Below are positions 8,331 through 17,410 of a DNA stretch of 64,000 bases, in pieces. The notes under the pieces are model-generated. The model had not been told where the DNA came from. It searched no databases and worked only from the letters and a program-made list of their open reading frames with translations. Source of the stretch: Nostoc sp. TCL240-02 (GTDB lineage Bacteria > Cyanobacteriota > Cyanobacteriia > Cyanobacteriales > Nostocaceae); the NCBI RefSeq assembly GCF_013343235.1, contig NZ_CP040094.1, positions 6,071,001-6,135,000 of the forward strand. Reading direction: 5' to 3'. Position 1 is the stretch's first letter; the number at the start of each line of letters is the position of its first letter. The translations under genes were made by a program, and so were the position numbers.

Positions 8331-9116
8331 TTACACTAAATAACTCGTATTTGGCACGATCGCAAAAAAGGCATACTCATACCAAGCAGTCCAAATAAAA
8401 CTGCGAATCCATCGCTGACGTTTTTCGGGACTCAATTCATATTCAAACGCCCCACTAGATACATCAATGGAAGATAGATGAGAGTTGCAACCGCAGCCGT
8501 GTTGATAAGTAAAACCATACTTTGAAGCAATACTTTGCACCTTCATCTGAATCGCAAACACCTTACCTGCATGGAGTATGGCATCCCAAGAACGCTTGTG
8601 TTCGATATCGCGGGGGTCAAATCTTAAGGCACGTTCTTCAAAAACATGATCGCGGTAAATTGGTGCTAGATGCACATGATAGAAGCTGGCAGGTAGTTCA
8701 TAACCAAACTCGTTGAATAAATCTATGCCAATGTGAGCCACTTTTACTTCATCAGCATACTCTGTCCCCTTTGACTCCACATCACGAAGAATTTCTGCAA
8801 AGTTCGGATAGCTGTCTTTGAGAAAGTCTTGCCCAAAAAACTCTAGAGTTTCCCATGCTAGTTGTGCAAATAGCTGAGAGAATGAGGGTATCAAGTGAGC
8901 TAGTTGGGGGCGATCGCTAAACAAGTCAACGTCACCATGCTGTAATTTGTATAGGAACAACTGCGCCATCTCAACATAGCTTTGGGGATGGGAAAGTCCG
9001 ACACTCGTGGTTCCTCTAGCAATCTTTTGCCATGTCGAAGGTAGTTGAGAAACGTGTACCGCATTTTCTCCAGCAATGACTGCAACAGGAAGACATTCCA
9101 GAAGCTGCATCGACAA
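8331..9116 (-). CDS. Conserved hypothetical protein with a CxC-containing block
   Basis: A 261-residue soluble protein that I do not recognise. It is rich in aromatic residues and histidines, with a distinctive YQHGCGCNSHLSS block near residue 205 that could bind a metal. No signal peptide or membrane helix is visible. Met3 is an equally plausible start. It runs convergently to the oxidase operon and is separated by 160 bases from a CheR-type gene on the same strand. Codon usage and HIP1 content look like the surroundings, so it is probably native. Confidence 0.75.
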   Translation of the reverse strand: MSMQLLECLPVAVIAGENAVHVSQLPSTWQKIARGTTSVGLSHPQSYVEMAQLFLYKLQHGDVDLFSDRPQLAHLIPSFSQLFAQLAWETLEFFGQDFLKDSYPNFAEILRDVESKGTEYADEVKVAHIGIDLFNEFGYELPASFYHVHLAPIYRDHVFEERALRFDPRDIEHKRSWDAILHAGKVFAIQMKVQSIASKYGFTYQHGCGCNSHLSSIDVSSGAFEYELSPEKRQRWIRSFIWTAWYEYAFFAIVPNTSYLV

Positions 9117-9275
9117 TCTCCTTTAAGACTTTAATGTGTAATTTACCTTAAGCGATCGCTAAGTGTATCTTATGAACACAATTAAAAATGTTTTACTGAC
9201 TGTCTTTTGACAAAATTGCAACTTTATTTTAAAATCCAAAATTATCTTACTTGATCTAGTGGTTCAGCCCGAATT

Positions 9276-10127
9276 TTAAGTACCAGCTATTTTCTTATAT
9301 AGTTTTTCCCCTTTGACAATCTCTTCATAGTGCTGTTCATGAGAGGTAAATCTGATGGATTCTTGTTTTCCTAAACCCAAAATCCCAAAGGTGCAGAGGC
9401 TATTATAAAATAGTTCATGTACCCGCTTTTGAAGTACCTGATTGAAATATATCAGGACATTACGGCAAAGGATGACATTAAACTCATTAAAAGAACTGTC
9501 AGTTGCTAAATTATGCTGGGCAAATACGACATTTTCTCTTAGAGACGATCGGAAAATAGCATTATCATAAGCTGCTGTATAATATTCTGAAAATGATTTT
9601 TTGCCGCCTGCTTTCAGGTAAAGATGAGTATACTCCTGCATCAGTTTCAGGGAAAAAATACCACTTTTAGCACTTTGTAATACCTTCTCATTCGTATCAG
9701 TTGCATATATGCGGCAACGGTGATAAAGGCCTTCTTCTTGTAGTAAAATTGCCAAAGAGTAGACTTCTTCTCCCGTGGAACATCCAGCGTGCCAGATGCG
9801 AATAAACGGATAGGTTTGCAAGAAGGGAACAACTTGATTTCTGAAGGTGTTATAAAAACTAGGATCGCGAAACATTGATGTTACATTCACCGTCAGAGCA
9901 AGCAAAAATCGTTCCAAATAAGCACGGTTGTGCAGTAAACGCTCTTGCAAGGCAGAAATATTAGCTAATCCCTCTAATTGCATGAAGCTGTGAATGCGGC
10001 GCTTGAGTGAGGAAAGAGCATAATCGCGGAAGTCATAGCCGTAATACTGATATACCCCTTCCAAGAGAAGATGTATTTCGATATCCTCCAAGGTAGGTTT
10101 GGGCAAAGTCATAGTACGAATTAACAT
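9276..10127 (-). CDS. CheR-type protein-glutamate O-methyltransferase
   Basis: A 283-residue SAM-dependent methyltransferase that would methylate glutamates of a signalling protein. The N-terminal helical CheR domain (about residues 15-75, YYGYDFRDYALSSLKRRI) is followed by the catalytic fold with motif I IWHAGCSTGEEVYSLAIL and the NVILCRNVLIYF block. Length matches stand-alone CheR. A CheB-type gene and hybrid kinase lie 6-9 kb away and could be partners. A Met five codons downstream (MTLPKP) is an alternative start. No chemoreceptor is present in the window. Confidence 0.9.
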   Translation of the reverse strand: MLIRTMTLPKPTLEDIEIHLLLEGVYQYYGYDFRDYALSSLKRRIHSFMQLEGLANISALQERLLHNRAYLERFLLALTVNVTSMFRDPSFYNTFRNQVVPFLQTYPFIRIWHAGCSTGEEVYSLAILLQEEGLYHRCRIYATDTNEKVLQSAKSGIFSLKLMQEYTHLYLKAGGKKSFSEYYTAAYDNAIFRSSLRENVVFAQHNLATDSSFNEFNVILCRNVLIYFNQVLQKRVHELFYNSLCTFGILGLGKQESIRFTSHEQHYEEIVKGEKLYKKIAGT

Positions 10128-10335
10128 ATATGCTAAACCAGCTATTTTAAAGATGCTGGCAATACAAAGTGCTAAGATTCTTGGAGTTAATCAAACAACT
10201 GTTTTCCAAAACGTCTTAATGGATCAAAAATTATTTACATTTTAGGTTGCTAGAGTTTTTAGAACTCAAGTGCATCTTACGCCAAAAATAGCTTACTGAA
10301 TCTATTAAATTTGATAAGGTTGCTAATTATGGGTT

Positions 10336-10872
10336 TCAGTTTAACTTAATTGCTGTCACTGCTAAAACAGCGATCGCTATTATTGAAATTCCAGCTAGCC
10401 ATCTAACCTGGGAACGCAGATTTTTAATCTCTTGGCTGAGATTTCCTGTCGGTGCTATGGGATATGGTTGAAGTTCTGCAACTTCAACTGCTACTTTTTG
10501 AGGTATCTTTTCGCTACTTTCAAAAGTTACCTTCGAGTGTAGCCAATCAGTAATCAGTTGGGGACAGTTTTTCTTAAACCAATTTAAAGCCAAAGTTCTA
10601 AAAACTGGTTTAGACATTCGGGCAATTAATTTCATTACCCTGTTTAGAGGCTTCACGCGAAGCTTTTGGTTGATCAAATTGACTGAACCAACATCATAGA
10701 GACAATCCAGAATTAGTTTTATAGTGGCTTCTTCACTGTTAATCAAGTTTTGCAGCAAAAGTAGAACGTCGTGCATCCGCTCTGCTTCAATAACCTTTTC
10801 TGCCAATGTTTCTGGAGTGTTTACTGAAGAACTTACGTTTGTATTTAGGGCGTTTTGTCTTACTATCGTCAT
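10336..10872 (-). CDS. Hypothetical protein with C-terminal membrane anchor
   Basis: A 178-residue protein. Residues 1-150 are soluble and partly helical (EAERMHDVLLLLQNLINSEE), with a basic stretch (KLRVKPLNRVMKLIARM). The last 25 residues are one hydrophobic helix (AGISIIAIAVLAVTAIKLN), so it looks tail-anchored. I do not recognise the family. A short piece of coding sequence (near 10652-10665, TTCACGCGAAG) resembles a Nostoc dispersed repeat. Confidence 0.7.
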   Translation of the reverse strand: MTIVRQNALNTNVSSSVNTPETLAEKVIEAERMHDVLLLLQNLINSEEATIKLILDCLYDVGSVNLINQKLRVKPLNRVMKLIARMSKPVFRTLALNWFKKNCPQLITDWLHSKVTFESSEKIPQKVAVEVAELQPYPIAPTGNLSQEIKNLRSQVRWLAGISIIAIAVLAVTAIKLN

Positions 10873-11091
10873 ATTGGTAACATAGCAGCCATAATAAAGT
10901 CAGTACACCTATCTACCGAGAGAAAGATTTTTTATCTAGAGAGAGAATGTAAAAGCTAAAAGTTGTTTGTGAGACATACCACTATATCGTCTCTGGAAAA
11001 AAGATATTTGTCTAGTTCTTATGAATCTTTTATAAGCTTTTTTTATAGCAAACCGCAAAGACACATATCAGGTAGAGCAGGAGGGGGGTAC

Positions 11092-11239
11092 ATGGAAGCA
11101 CCTAATTTTGTAATTGAAATTCGTTCTAAAAATTGCAGTTTGGCAAAATTAAAAATCAAGATGGAAAAATATATTAATAATGGTTAATAATGGTGTTCAA
11201 TTAGAATGGTTACTTGATAGTAAATATCAGCAAGGTTAG
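11092..11239 (+). pseudogene. Uma2 (DUF820) fragment broken by a 10-bp tandem duplication
   Basis: The first frame reads APNFVIEIRSKNCSLAKLK then KMEKYINNG and stops. Reading continues one frame over as VQLEWLLDSKYQQG and a stop. Together these match the middle of Uma2-family nuclease-like proteins (PDFVIEIRS...KM.EYI.NG...WLI). The break is an exact tandem copy of TTAATAATGG at 11174-11193; removing one copy restores a continuous frame. The N-terminal and C-terminal thirds are missing, so the gene was already a fragment. Confidence 0.75.
11174..11193. repeat. Exact 10-bp tandem duplication causing a frameshift
   Basis: TTAATAATGG occurs twice in direct succession. Deleting one unit fuses KYINNG in frame to VQLEWLL of the Uma2 remnant. 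Confidence 0.85.
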
Positions 11240-11526
11240 TTGAAATTCAGGATGTTTTAAGTGCTTAATATGCAGTCATGGCATATTAAGCAATGAAGCT
11301 TTGATAGTTTATTTTATCTAGCTTTTTAACCAAATTATTATAAAATTGGGCATACTTTATATGAATTAGAATAAATTATTTAAGACTGCTATCAATTATG
11401 TAATTATACTTTAAGATAGACAAAACTTAAATCTATATTCCATCGCCAGATAGATAAAATTCTGATATCAGTTTATTAAATTAATTCAGGATATGTTATT
11501 TAGCTATTTATAGTAGTTAATTGAAG

Positions 11527-12078
11527 ATGGAAACTACAGACACAACGCAAACAAGTTCAACACCTTTCCCAAATATTCCACCAGTTATTGAAAGTAACGA
11601 TAGTGAGTACCTGGATACTGGCGTACCTAGCACGGTTGCGATCGCAGGACATCCCCTACATCCCTTGAGTGTGATTTTCCCTATCGCCTTTTTAGCCGCC
11701 GCCTTGGGAAGTGACATTGGCTACTGGTTAACTGGTGATTTCTTTTGGGCTAGGGCTTCGCTATGGTTGATCGGACTCGGATTAGCTGGGGGTTTACTCG
11801 CAGCTGCGATCGGTCTGAGCGACTTTTTGAAAATTGAACGAGTTCGCAAGCGCACCGCCGGTTGGGTGCATTTGATCCTTAACGTTTCTATCCTAGTTTT
11901 ATCATTCATCAACTTCCTTCTACGTTGGGGCGACGCTGAATCCCGAATAGTACCTTGGGGACTATTAATCTCGCTCGTTGTTGGTACACTAACCAGCGCT
12001 TCCGGCTGGTTCGGTGCTGAACTCTCCTATCGCCACAAAATCGGTGTAGTGGGCGCTGGTAGCAGAAGATATCCCTAA
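11527..12078 (+). CDS. DUF2231 family membrane protein
   Basis: From ATG 11527 the protein is 183 residues; an in-frame TTG at 11521 is less likely. After a roughly 40-residue polar N-terminus comes the family signature AIAGHPLHPLSVIFPIAFL, then four hydrophobic helices with a His in GWVHLILNVSIL. The C-terminus is basic. It is the third DUF2231 protein in the window but stands alone here, with no oxidase genes nearby. Function unknown. Confidence 0.85.
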   Translation: METTDTTQTSSTPFPNIPPVIESNDSEYLDTGVPSTVAIAGHPLHPLSVIFPIAFLAAALGSDIGYWLTGDFFWARASLWLIGLGLAGGLLAAAIGLSDFLKIERVRKRTAGWVHLILNVSILVLSFINFLLRWGDAESRIVPWGLLISLVVGTLTSASGWFGAELSYRHKIGVVGAGSRRYP

Positions 12079-12082
12079 CAAG

Positions 12083-12169
12083 ACTTACGGAAACAATAGC
12101 CGATAAAGAAAGATTTTCAGGTAGGGGCAATTCATAAATTGCCCCTACATTGTGTAGTTTTGCGTAAGT
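12083..12169. repeat. MITE-like element with TTACGC-type terminal inverted repeats, copy 1
   Basis: About 87 bp bounded by ACTTACGGAAAC and its near complement GTTTTGCGTAAGT, with an internal palindrome (TAGGGGCAATT...AATTGCCCCTA). A second copy lies at 24825-24909. There is no coding capacity. Such small elements are typical of Nostoc genomes and are probably mobilised by a transposase elsewhere. Confidence 0.7.
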
Positions 12170-12255
12170 ATTATTAATAAAATATAAATTTACGAATTAT
12201 TAAAAAAGAGCAGTTCCGAGGCTAAGATTATTCGTTATTCTTTAGCCTTGATAAA

Positions 12256-12672
12256 ATGCTTCAACATCGTAATCAAACACTATTTATTATTATTTCTATA
12301 CTCATCGTTGTACCGATGGGTCTTTTGTCTAAGTTTTACAGTGGGCCTGCCCATCAGTGGTTTAATGACTACGGTGGAGATATACTTTATGAAATATTTT
12401 GGTGTCTATTTGCATTTTGGTTTTTTAGAAGTCGAACGGCGATAATCCAAATTCCTATATGGGTTTTTATCATCACCTGTATACTAGAATTCTTGCAACT
12501 TTGGCATACGCCACTATTAAATGAGATCCGCACTACTTTGATAGGTAAATTATTACTTGGTACTACCTTTGTCTGGTGGGATTTTCCTCATTATTTATTA
12601 GGTTGTGTTTTAGGTTGGTTATGGCTGCGACAATTACAGAAAATAGGTTATGCAAAAAAAAGTCAAGGTTAA
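12256..12672 (+). CDS. DUF2809 family (VanZ-like) membrane protein
   Basis: A 138-residue membrane protein with four hydrophobic helices. Family features are an early [16 protein letters not shown] block, ILEFLQLWH, the [11 protein letters not shown] block and a final [13 protein letters not shown] helix. DUF2809 proteins are small integral membrane proteins of unknown role. The gene overlaps the following DUF167 gene by 23 bases, suggesting co-translation. Confidence 0.8.
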   Translation: MLQHRNQTLFIIISILIVVPMGLLSKFYSGPAHQWFNDYGGDILYEIFWCLFAFWFFRSRTAIIQIPIWVFIITCILEFLQLWHTPLLNEIRTTLIGKLLLGTTFVWWDFPHYLLGCVLGWLWLRQLQKIGYAKKSQG

Positions 12673-12877
12673 ACCCAATTCAAAACAGCAAAAAATTGAA
12701 GAACAACCTGATGGCAGTCTGACTGTATATTTAAAATCGCCCCCAGTTGATGGTAAGGCTAATGAAGAGTTAATTAAACTCCTAGCCAAGAAATTTGATG
12801 TAGCCAAATCTGATATCAGAATCAAGTCGGGTTTATCCTCTCGGCAAAAGCTAATAGAAATTGATACAGATACTTAG
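12650..12877 (+). CDS. DUF167 (YggU) family protein
   Basis: A 75-residue protein with the family pattern [34 protein letters not shown] and [18 protein letters not shown]. Full-length for the family, which has a known small alpha/beta fold but no assigned activity. It begins inside the end of the DUF2809 gene in another frame. Confidence 0.9.
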   Translation: MQKKVKVKPNSKQQKIEEQPDGSLTVYLKSPPVDGKANEELIKLLAKKFDVAKSDIRIKSGLSSRQKLIEIDTDT

Positions 12878-12978
12878 TTAATACTGAATAATGTCTTCTT
12901 GAAAAACTTTACCTCCTTGCCAAGATAACCCCTAGCAGAGGCAATAAATGAGAAATACGATATTGTAAAATCAACTTT

Positions 12979-13590
12979 TTATACTTCTGTAATGCTGATA
13001 TATCTTGGTTGAGCTTTAACCCTTCCTATCCAAGCTTGAATAGCAGGAAATCGTGTTAAATCGAACCCACCTTCGTCAGCTACATGAGTGTAAGCAAATA
13101 AGGCGATATCAGCAATTGTGTAACGCTCTCCTACAAAAAAAGTGTGAGAGGTTAAATGTTTTTCCATCAAGCTAAGTGCTGCATAACCTGGTTCGCGTTT
13201 TTCCTTGATAGCCTCACTATATTCTTCAGTTTTACCTAAAATAGAAATCCAAAATCTTGATGTGGCAATAAAAGGTTCATGGCTATACTGTTCAAAAAAT
13301 AACCATTGCAGCACTTGCGATCGTAAAAAGCGGTCATAAGGCAAAAATTCTGTCCCTTCACTCAGATATACCAATATGGCATTTGATTCTGCTAAGTATT
13401 GTCCTGGCTCAATTTCTAGAATAGGTATCTTTCCGTTAGGATTTTTACTTAAAAATTCTGGTGTTCGAGTCTCGCCTTTCAAAATATTAAGCTCTACCCT
13501 TTCAAAAGGCATACCTAGTTGTGTGAATAAAAGACGTATCTTATAACCATTACCGGAAGGTAAAAAATCGTACAAACGCAGTAGTTCCAT
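12979..13590 (-). CDS. Glutathione S-transferase family protein
   Basis: A 203-residue cytosolic two-domain GST. The thioredoxin-like N-domain starts LYDFLPSGNGYKIRLLF, with a likely catalytic Ser/Asn near residue 13-15, and carries the cis-Pro block GKIPILEI and the glutathione-contacting ESNAILVYL. The C-domain has the N-capping box ADIALFAYTH. It probably conjugates glutathione or reduces electrophiles; the substrate is unknown. It stands alone, convergent with the DUF167 gene. Confidence 0.88.
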   Translation of the reverse strand: MELLRLYDFLPSGNGYKIRLLFTQLGMPFERVELNILKGETRTPEFLSKNPNGKIPILEIEPGQYLAESNAILVYLSEGTEFLPYDRFLRSQVLQWLFFEQYSHEPFIATSRFWISILGKTEEYSEAIKEKREPGYAALSLMEKHLTSHTFFVGERYTIADIALFAYTHVADEGGFDLTRFPAIQAWIGRVKAQPRYISITEV

Positions 13591-13788
13591 GCTAAAATGC
13601 AGTTATCAATATGTTGATAAGTGAAGGTTTAAAATACAATATCTTACCAAAATTTTTTCCAAAAACCGGATAATTTCTTTTAAAGTTTAGCTTTTGAGTA
13701 CTAGATAAAATTATCTGAAAAAATAAAAAAAATATTATTGATTTCTAGATTGAAATATTTAATTTATTTAGTGGTTGGGAATAAAAGT

Positions 13789-14466
13789 ATGTGTGGAAGA
13801 TTTACTCTAAATCAGTCAGTAGAAGCTTTAGCTCAAGTTTTCCATGTTGAGCCAGTTCTAGATTTAGCAGCCGATTTTAATATCGCGCCTACCCAAATGG
13901 TGGCAACTGTGTTACAAAACCCCGAAAGCGAAAAGCGTGAATTTCAGCAGTTGCATTGGGGATTAATTCCCTCATGGGCAAAAGATGCAGGAATGGGGGC
14001 AAAGCTGATTAATGCTAGAGCAGAAACTGTTGCCGAAAAACCAGCTTTTCGTTCGGCTTTTAAACATCGTCGCTGCTTAGTGTTAGCGGATGGCTTTTAT
14101 GAGTGGCAACGTCAACAAGGTAAAAGTAAAAAGCAGCCGTTTTATTTTCGTCTTGAAGATGGGCAACCCTTCGGCTTTGCCGGTTTATGGGAGAAATGGC
14201 GATCACCTGCTAACGAAGAAATAATCTCTTGTACAATTTTGACAACGGCAGCAAACGAATTACTTCAACCTATCCACGACCGGATGCCAGTGATTCTAGA
14301 GCCAAAAGATTACGATTTATGGCTAGATTCTCAAATCCAAGCGCCCCAAACCCTACAACAGCTATTGCGTCCCTATCCAGCGCCAGCAATGATTGCGTAC
14401 CCAGTTAGCACCTTGGTAAACAACTCTCGGCATAATAAGCCCAGAGTGCATCATCCCACTCAGTGA
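13789..14466 (+). CDS. SOS response-associated peptidase family protein (YedK/HMCES type)
   Basis: The start is set at ATG 13789 because the family begins with Met-Cys and uses Cys2 as nucleophile (MCGRFTLN); a longer frame from 13738 would bury it. The 225-residue protein has the other conserved blocks: FNIAPTQ, LINARAETV, CLVLADGFYEWQ (active-site Glu) and IHDRMPVIL (active-site His). The family crosslinks covalently to abasic sites in single-stranded DNA to protect replication forks. No SOS box was identified upstream. Confidence 0.92.
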   Translation: MCGRFTLNQSVEALAQVFHVEPVLDLAADFNIAPTQMVATVLQNPESEKREFQQLHWGLIPSWAKDAGMGAKLINARAETVAEKPAFRSAFKHRRCLVLADGFYEWQRQQGKSKKQPFYFRLEDGQPFGFAGLWEKWRSPANEEIISCTILTTAANELLQPIHDRMPVILEPKDYDLWLDSQIQAPQTLQQLLRPYPAPAMIAYPVSTLVNNSRHNKPRVHHPTQ

Positions 14467-14524
14467 GGAGAACGCCCCCACAAATCAGTTAAATTAACTA
14501 TTGAGCGTGCTAAGGGATTGGGAG

Positions 14525-14655
14525 ATAAAGGAGCAGGGGAGCAGGGGAGCAGAGGAGAAATTGCAGTAAGTTTTTCCTCTCTGCCCCTTTGCACCTCTAC
14601 CTCTTGTGCCTAACCCAATGCCCCATGCCCCATGCCCAATGCCCCATACCTAGTA
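14525..14655. repeat. Degenerate Nostoc-type tandem tracts
   Basis: GGAGCAGGG units are followed by several CCCATGCCC/CCCAATGCCC units. Similar tracts lie at 4958-4988, 26636-26783, 38918-39060, 54655-54717 and 60700-60760. No coding or RNA function is apparent. Confidence 0.7.
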
Positions 14656-14671
14656 ATACCCAGAGACAAAT

Positions 14672-15193
14672 ATGCCAAGAACACAAAAAAACGATAATTT
14701 TGTTGACAAATCCTTTACAGTGATGGCAGATATCATCTTGAAGATCCTGCCAACCAACAAAAAAGCTAAAGAAGCGTTTGTTTATTATCGAGATGGCATG
14801 TCGGCCCAAGCAGAAGGGGAATATGCTGAAGCATTGGAATACTATGAAGAAGCTTTAACACTAGAGGAAGATACCAACGATCGCGGTTATATTCTCTACA
14901 ACATGGGGCTAATCTATGCCAGCAACGGCGACCACAATAAAGCTTTAGAACTGTATCACCAGGCAATTGAGTTAAACCCACGTATGCCCCAAGCCTTGAA
15001 CAACATCGCCGTAATTTATCACTACCAAGGCGAAAAGGAAAAAGAAGCTGGAGATAACGAGGCTGGCGAAACACTCTTTGACCAAGCCGCAGACTATTGG
15101 ATTCGAGCTATTCGCATGGCTCCCAATAACTACATCGAAGCCCAAAACTGGTTGAAAACCACCGGGCGATCGCAGATTGACGTATTCTTTTAG
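14672..15193 (+). CDS. ycf3: Photosystem I assembly protein Ycf3
   Basis: The 173-residue protein is full-length and typical of cyanobacterial/plastid Ycf3 ([20 protein letters not shown]). Three TPR units follow: [40 protein letters not shown] and [16 protein letters not shown]. Ycf3 is a thylakoid-associated chaperone that assembles the PsaA/PsaB core of photosystem I. It is followed after 124 bases of repeat-like DNA by gatC on the same strand. Confidence 0.97.
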   Translation: MPRTQKNDNFVDKSFTVMADIILKILPTNKKAKEAFVYYRDGMSAQAEGEYAEALEYYEEALTLEEDTNDRGYILYNMGLIYASNGDHNKALELYHQAIELNPRMPQALNNIAVIYHYQGEKEKEAGDNEAGETLFDQAADYWIRAIRMAPNNYIEAQNWLKTTGRSQIDVFF

Positions 15194-15317
15194 TCATTAG
15201 TCATTAGTTCTTTGTCACTTGCTAAGGACTAATGACCAATGACAAATACTTCGACTTACCTCGACTTCGCTCGGCACAAGTCGCTCAGTACAAGTGACCA
15301 ATGACAAATAACAATTT

Positions 15318-15611
15318 ATGATTGACCAAGAACAAGTTCATAAAGTAGCTAATCTGGCTCGTTTAGAGTTGATTCCAGAAGAAGAGGAACAATTTACTAC
15401 CCAATTGGGAAGTATTCTGGATTATATTCAACAGTTGGATGAACTGGATGTCAGTAATGTGCCCCCAACAACACGGGCAATTGATGTCAGCAATATCACA
15501 CGAGAGGATGAATTGCAACCCTATCCTAACCGTGAAAGTATTCTTAACAGTGCGCCTGAACAGGAAGGTGAATTTTTCAAAGTTCCAAAAATTCTTAACA
15601 GCAATGAGTAA
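15318..15611 (+). CDS. gatC: Aspartyl/glutamyl-tRNA amidotransferase subunit C
   Basis: 97 residues, the usual GatC size, with [20 protein letters not shown], a [19 protein letters not shown] helix and the C-terminal [15 protein letters not shown]. GatC stabilises the GatA-GatB complex that converts Glu-tRNA(Gln) and Asp-tRNA(Asn) to their amides. gatA and gatB are not in this window, as is usual in cyanobacteria. Confidence 0.95.
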   Translation: MIDQEQVHKVANLARLELIPEEEEQFTTQLGSILDYIQQLDELDVSNVPPTTRAIDVSNITREDELQPYPNRESILNSAPEQEGEFFKVPKILNSNE

Positions 15612-15689
15612 GTAACAAGACTGTTGAGCAGAGAAAATAATTGCAAAAAAATCTAGATTAGTTATTTCATATCTTGGTAATCAAGAGAC

Positions 15690-16168
15690 AATTAAACCAT
15701 CCTGGACATAAATCAGTTGTTTTTTTGTTTTATCTGCAATATTTTGTTCGTGAGTTACTATCGCAATAGTCATTCACTGCTCGTTCAATTCTGATAGCAA
15801 ATTCATCACTTTTTGAGATATTTTGCTATCTAATGCACCCGTCGGTTCATCTGTTATAACTAAAGTCGGCCTATTGACTGATCTTCAGAAAGTTGATTTG
15901 GGTGGTTATAAATTCGTTCTGTTGCGGTAATCTCACCCTTATCAGTGCTTTTTCTGTGCGATCGCGGCGTTCTTGCTTAGGAATATTAGTATAAACTATT
16001 AGCAATATAGTATTTTCTATTGCCGTTGAGCGAGGTAATAAATTAAATACCCATAATAGCTACATCTCCGTCTTCGATAGATAAATTAATACTTTTTAGT
16101 ATAAGAATATTAACTTCCACTAAATGATATTTTTTGTAATAGATTCGAGATAAATTTCGAGTAGTGAG
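15690..16168 (-). pseudogene. Decayed MacB/LolD-type ABC transporter ATPase
   Basis: On the minus strand, pieces of one ATPase appear in the right order but in shifting frames. An N-terminal piece (YHLVEVNILILKSINLSIED then AIMG) sits at 16168-16050. A helical piece (PKQERRDRTEKALIRV) is followed by HPNQLSEDQS in place of the LSGGQ signature. Last come RPTLVITDEPTGALDSK (Walker B/D-loop) and VTHEQNIADKTKKQLIYVQDG (H-loop). The Walker A GASGSGKST is gone and a TGA lies between NEQ and MTIAIVTHE. It is non-functional. The start coordinate is approximate. Confidence 0.8.
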
Positions 16169-16735
16169 CTATGCATGCAATGTTGTTCGTTAAGATCAAA
16201 CCCAGGCTATATTAAGTACAAATACTTAATATAGCTGTAAATATTTAAGGTATTTTTGTAAAATAAATACATAGTGAATTTTGAAGTTCGTTATCTGGGT
16301 TATAACAGAAGCCGATATTAGGATAAACTGGCTTTTGAATACATCGGAAGTTCAGCAGCAACTTTGTTTTTTACTGCTGGTGACTTATTGCCAGTATACT
16401 ATCACCTTTTGATGTATGAAACTTACTTTAAGCTACGGGAAGTCTCCCTAAAGAAGGTTTCTTAGCATCCAAAATGACTCTCACTGTTTTAAGGCTATAG
16501 CCTTAGAATATTTACAAGCTTTGCTTACGAATTAGCTGTCTCTAGAAAAATTACCGATTTTGCTTTCTAAGCTGACATTACACCCGTTTATATGCGGATT
16601 TATGTAGCTTAATAACAAATTAGCGGATTCATTAATATTAAGCCTGTTTTACTATTTAGTTCCTTATCCTGATTTATTAGACAGCTAGAGTGTTCATTTC
16701 ACTTTGTTCAATAGCTTTTAGCCCTTATCGCTCCC
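16169..16735. other. Non-coding stretch after the ABC fossil
   Basis: About 570 AT-rich bases without a supported gene. It holds a perfect 13-bp hairpin (16206-16235) and presumably the promoter of the gene at 16736. Decayed coding sequence beyond recognition cannot be excluded. Confidence 0.5.
16206..16235. repeat. Perfect 13-bp inverted repeat with 4-base loop
   Basis: GCTATATTAAGTA (16206-16218) and TACTTAATATAGC (16223-16235) flank CAAA. It lacks the GC-rich stem and T-tract of a terminator, and lies just upstream (minus strand sense) of the decayed ABC gene. Confidence 0.6.
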
Positions 16736-17248
16736 ATGCTGACTCATCACCGCAAGCCCGTGTGCTTATCACTTATTTCCACTGACCTACCAATCTGGTC
16801 TGTTGTCGAAACTGCTGCGACATTGTATCAAAAAGATACAGATAGATTCCATTTGCTGCTAACTGCACCGCCCCTAATCAGCTGCGAAGTCGAGAGTGTC
16901 GTAAGTCCAGAGGATACGCTTCCCCAAAGTAAGAGCAAAGCTTACGCCCCTAACAGTCCGAGAATTTTGTGGCTAGAGATTTCCCCTTATCGAGTCATCA
17001 TGACCATGCAAGGTAACGCTCAAGTGAGTTACCGTCACTTTTGGGAACAGGGCGTTTATGGTATTAGTCGCTATTGGTTGCCAACTGAGTCGTTGCAACC
17101 TAACGACCCTATTCGTTTACGAAATTTTACTAGTAGCCTAACTCTCAACGGACATCCTTTACCAGAGCATTTGCGTCTGGAATATGAATTGTGGGCAGAA
17201 AAAGTCCAGTTAGGATGCTACATACTTAATTTGGAAATTAAACACTGA
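16736..17248 (+). CDS. Conserved hypothetical protein
   Basis: A 170-residue soluble protein of no family I can name. It starts MLTHHRKPVCLSLISTDLPI and contains a continuous ordered-looking segment SPRILWLEISPYRVIMTMQG and YRHFWEQGVYGISRYWLP, rich in aromatic residues. No signal peptide, membrane helix or catalytic motif is seen. Composition and codon use match the neighbours, so it is likely a real gene. Confidence 0.7.
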   Translation: MLTHHRKPVCLSLISTDLPIWSVVETAATLYQKDTDRFHLLLTAPPLISCEVESVVSPEDTLPQSKSKAYAPNSPRILWLEISPYRVIMTMQGNAQVSYRHFWEQGVYGISRYWLPTESLQPNDPIRLRNFTSSLTLNGHPLPEHLRLEYELWAEKVQLGCYILNLEIKH

Positions 17249-17410
17249 TATTGAAGGGGATTGGGTACAGATTATTTATTACCTGTCACCTCTCCCCTAA
17301 TGTCAATACTTGTAGCAATCCTCTCTTAGAACAGTGGCATGGTTGCGTTGCGTAAGAGATTGGCTGCAATCAGAAAAGCGCTAAAGCCACCACAAATGAT
17401 GGTAATGATA

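Larger units (their letters stand above)
10873..11526. other. AT-rich intergenic region with a Uma2 gene remnant
   Basis: About 650 bases. Apart from the broken Uma2-like fragment at 11092-11239 there is no supported gene. The open frame upstream of that fragment (from 10963) has no family resemblance in its first 40 codons. Confidence 0.6.
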
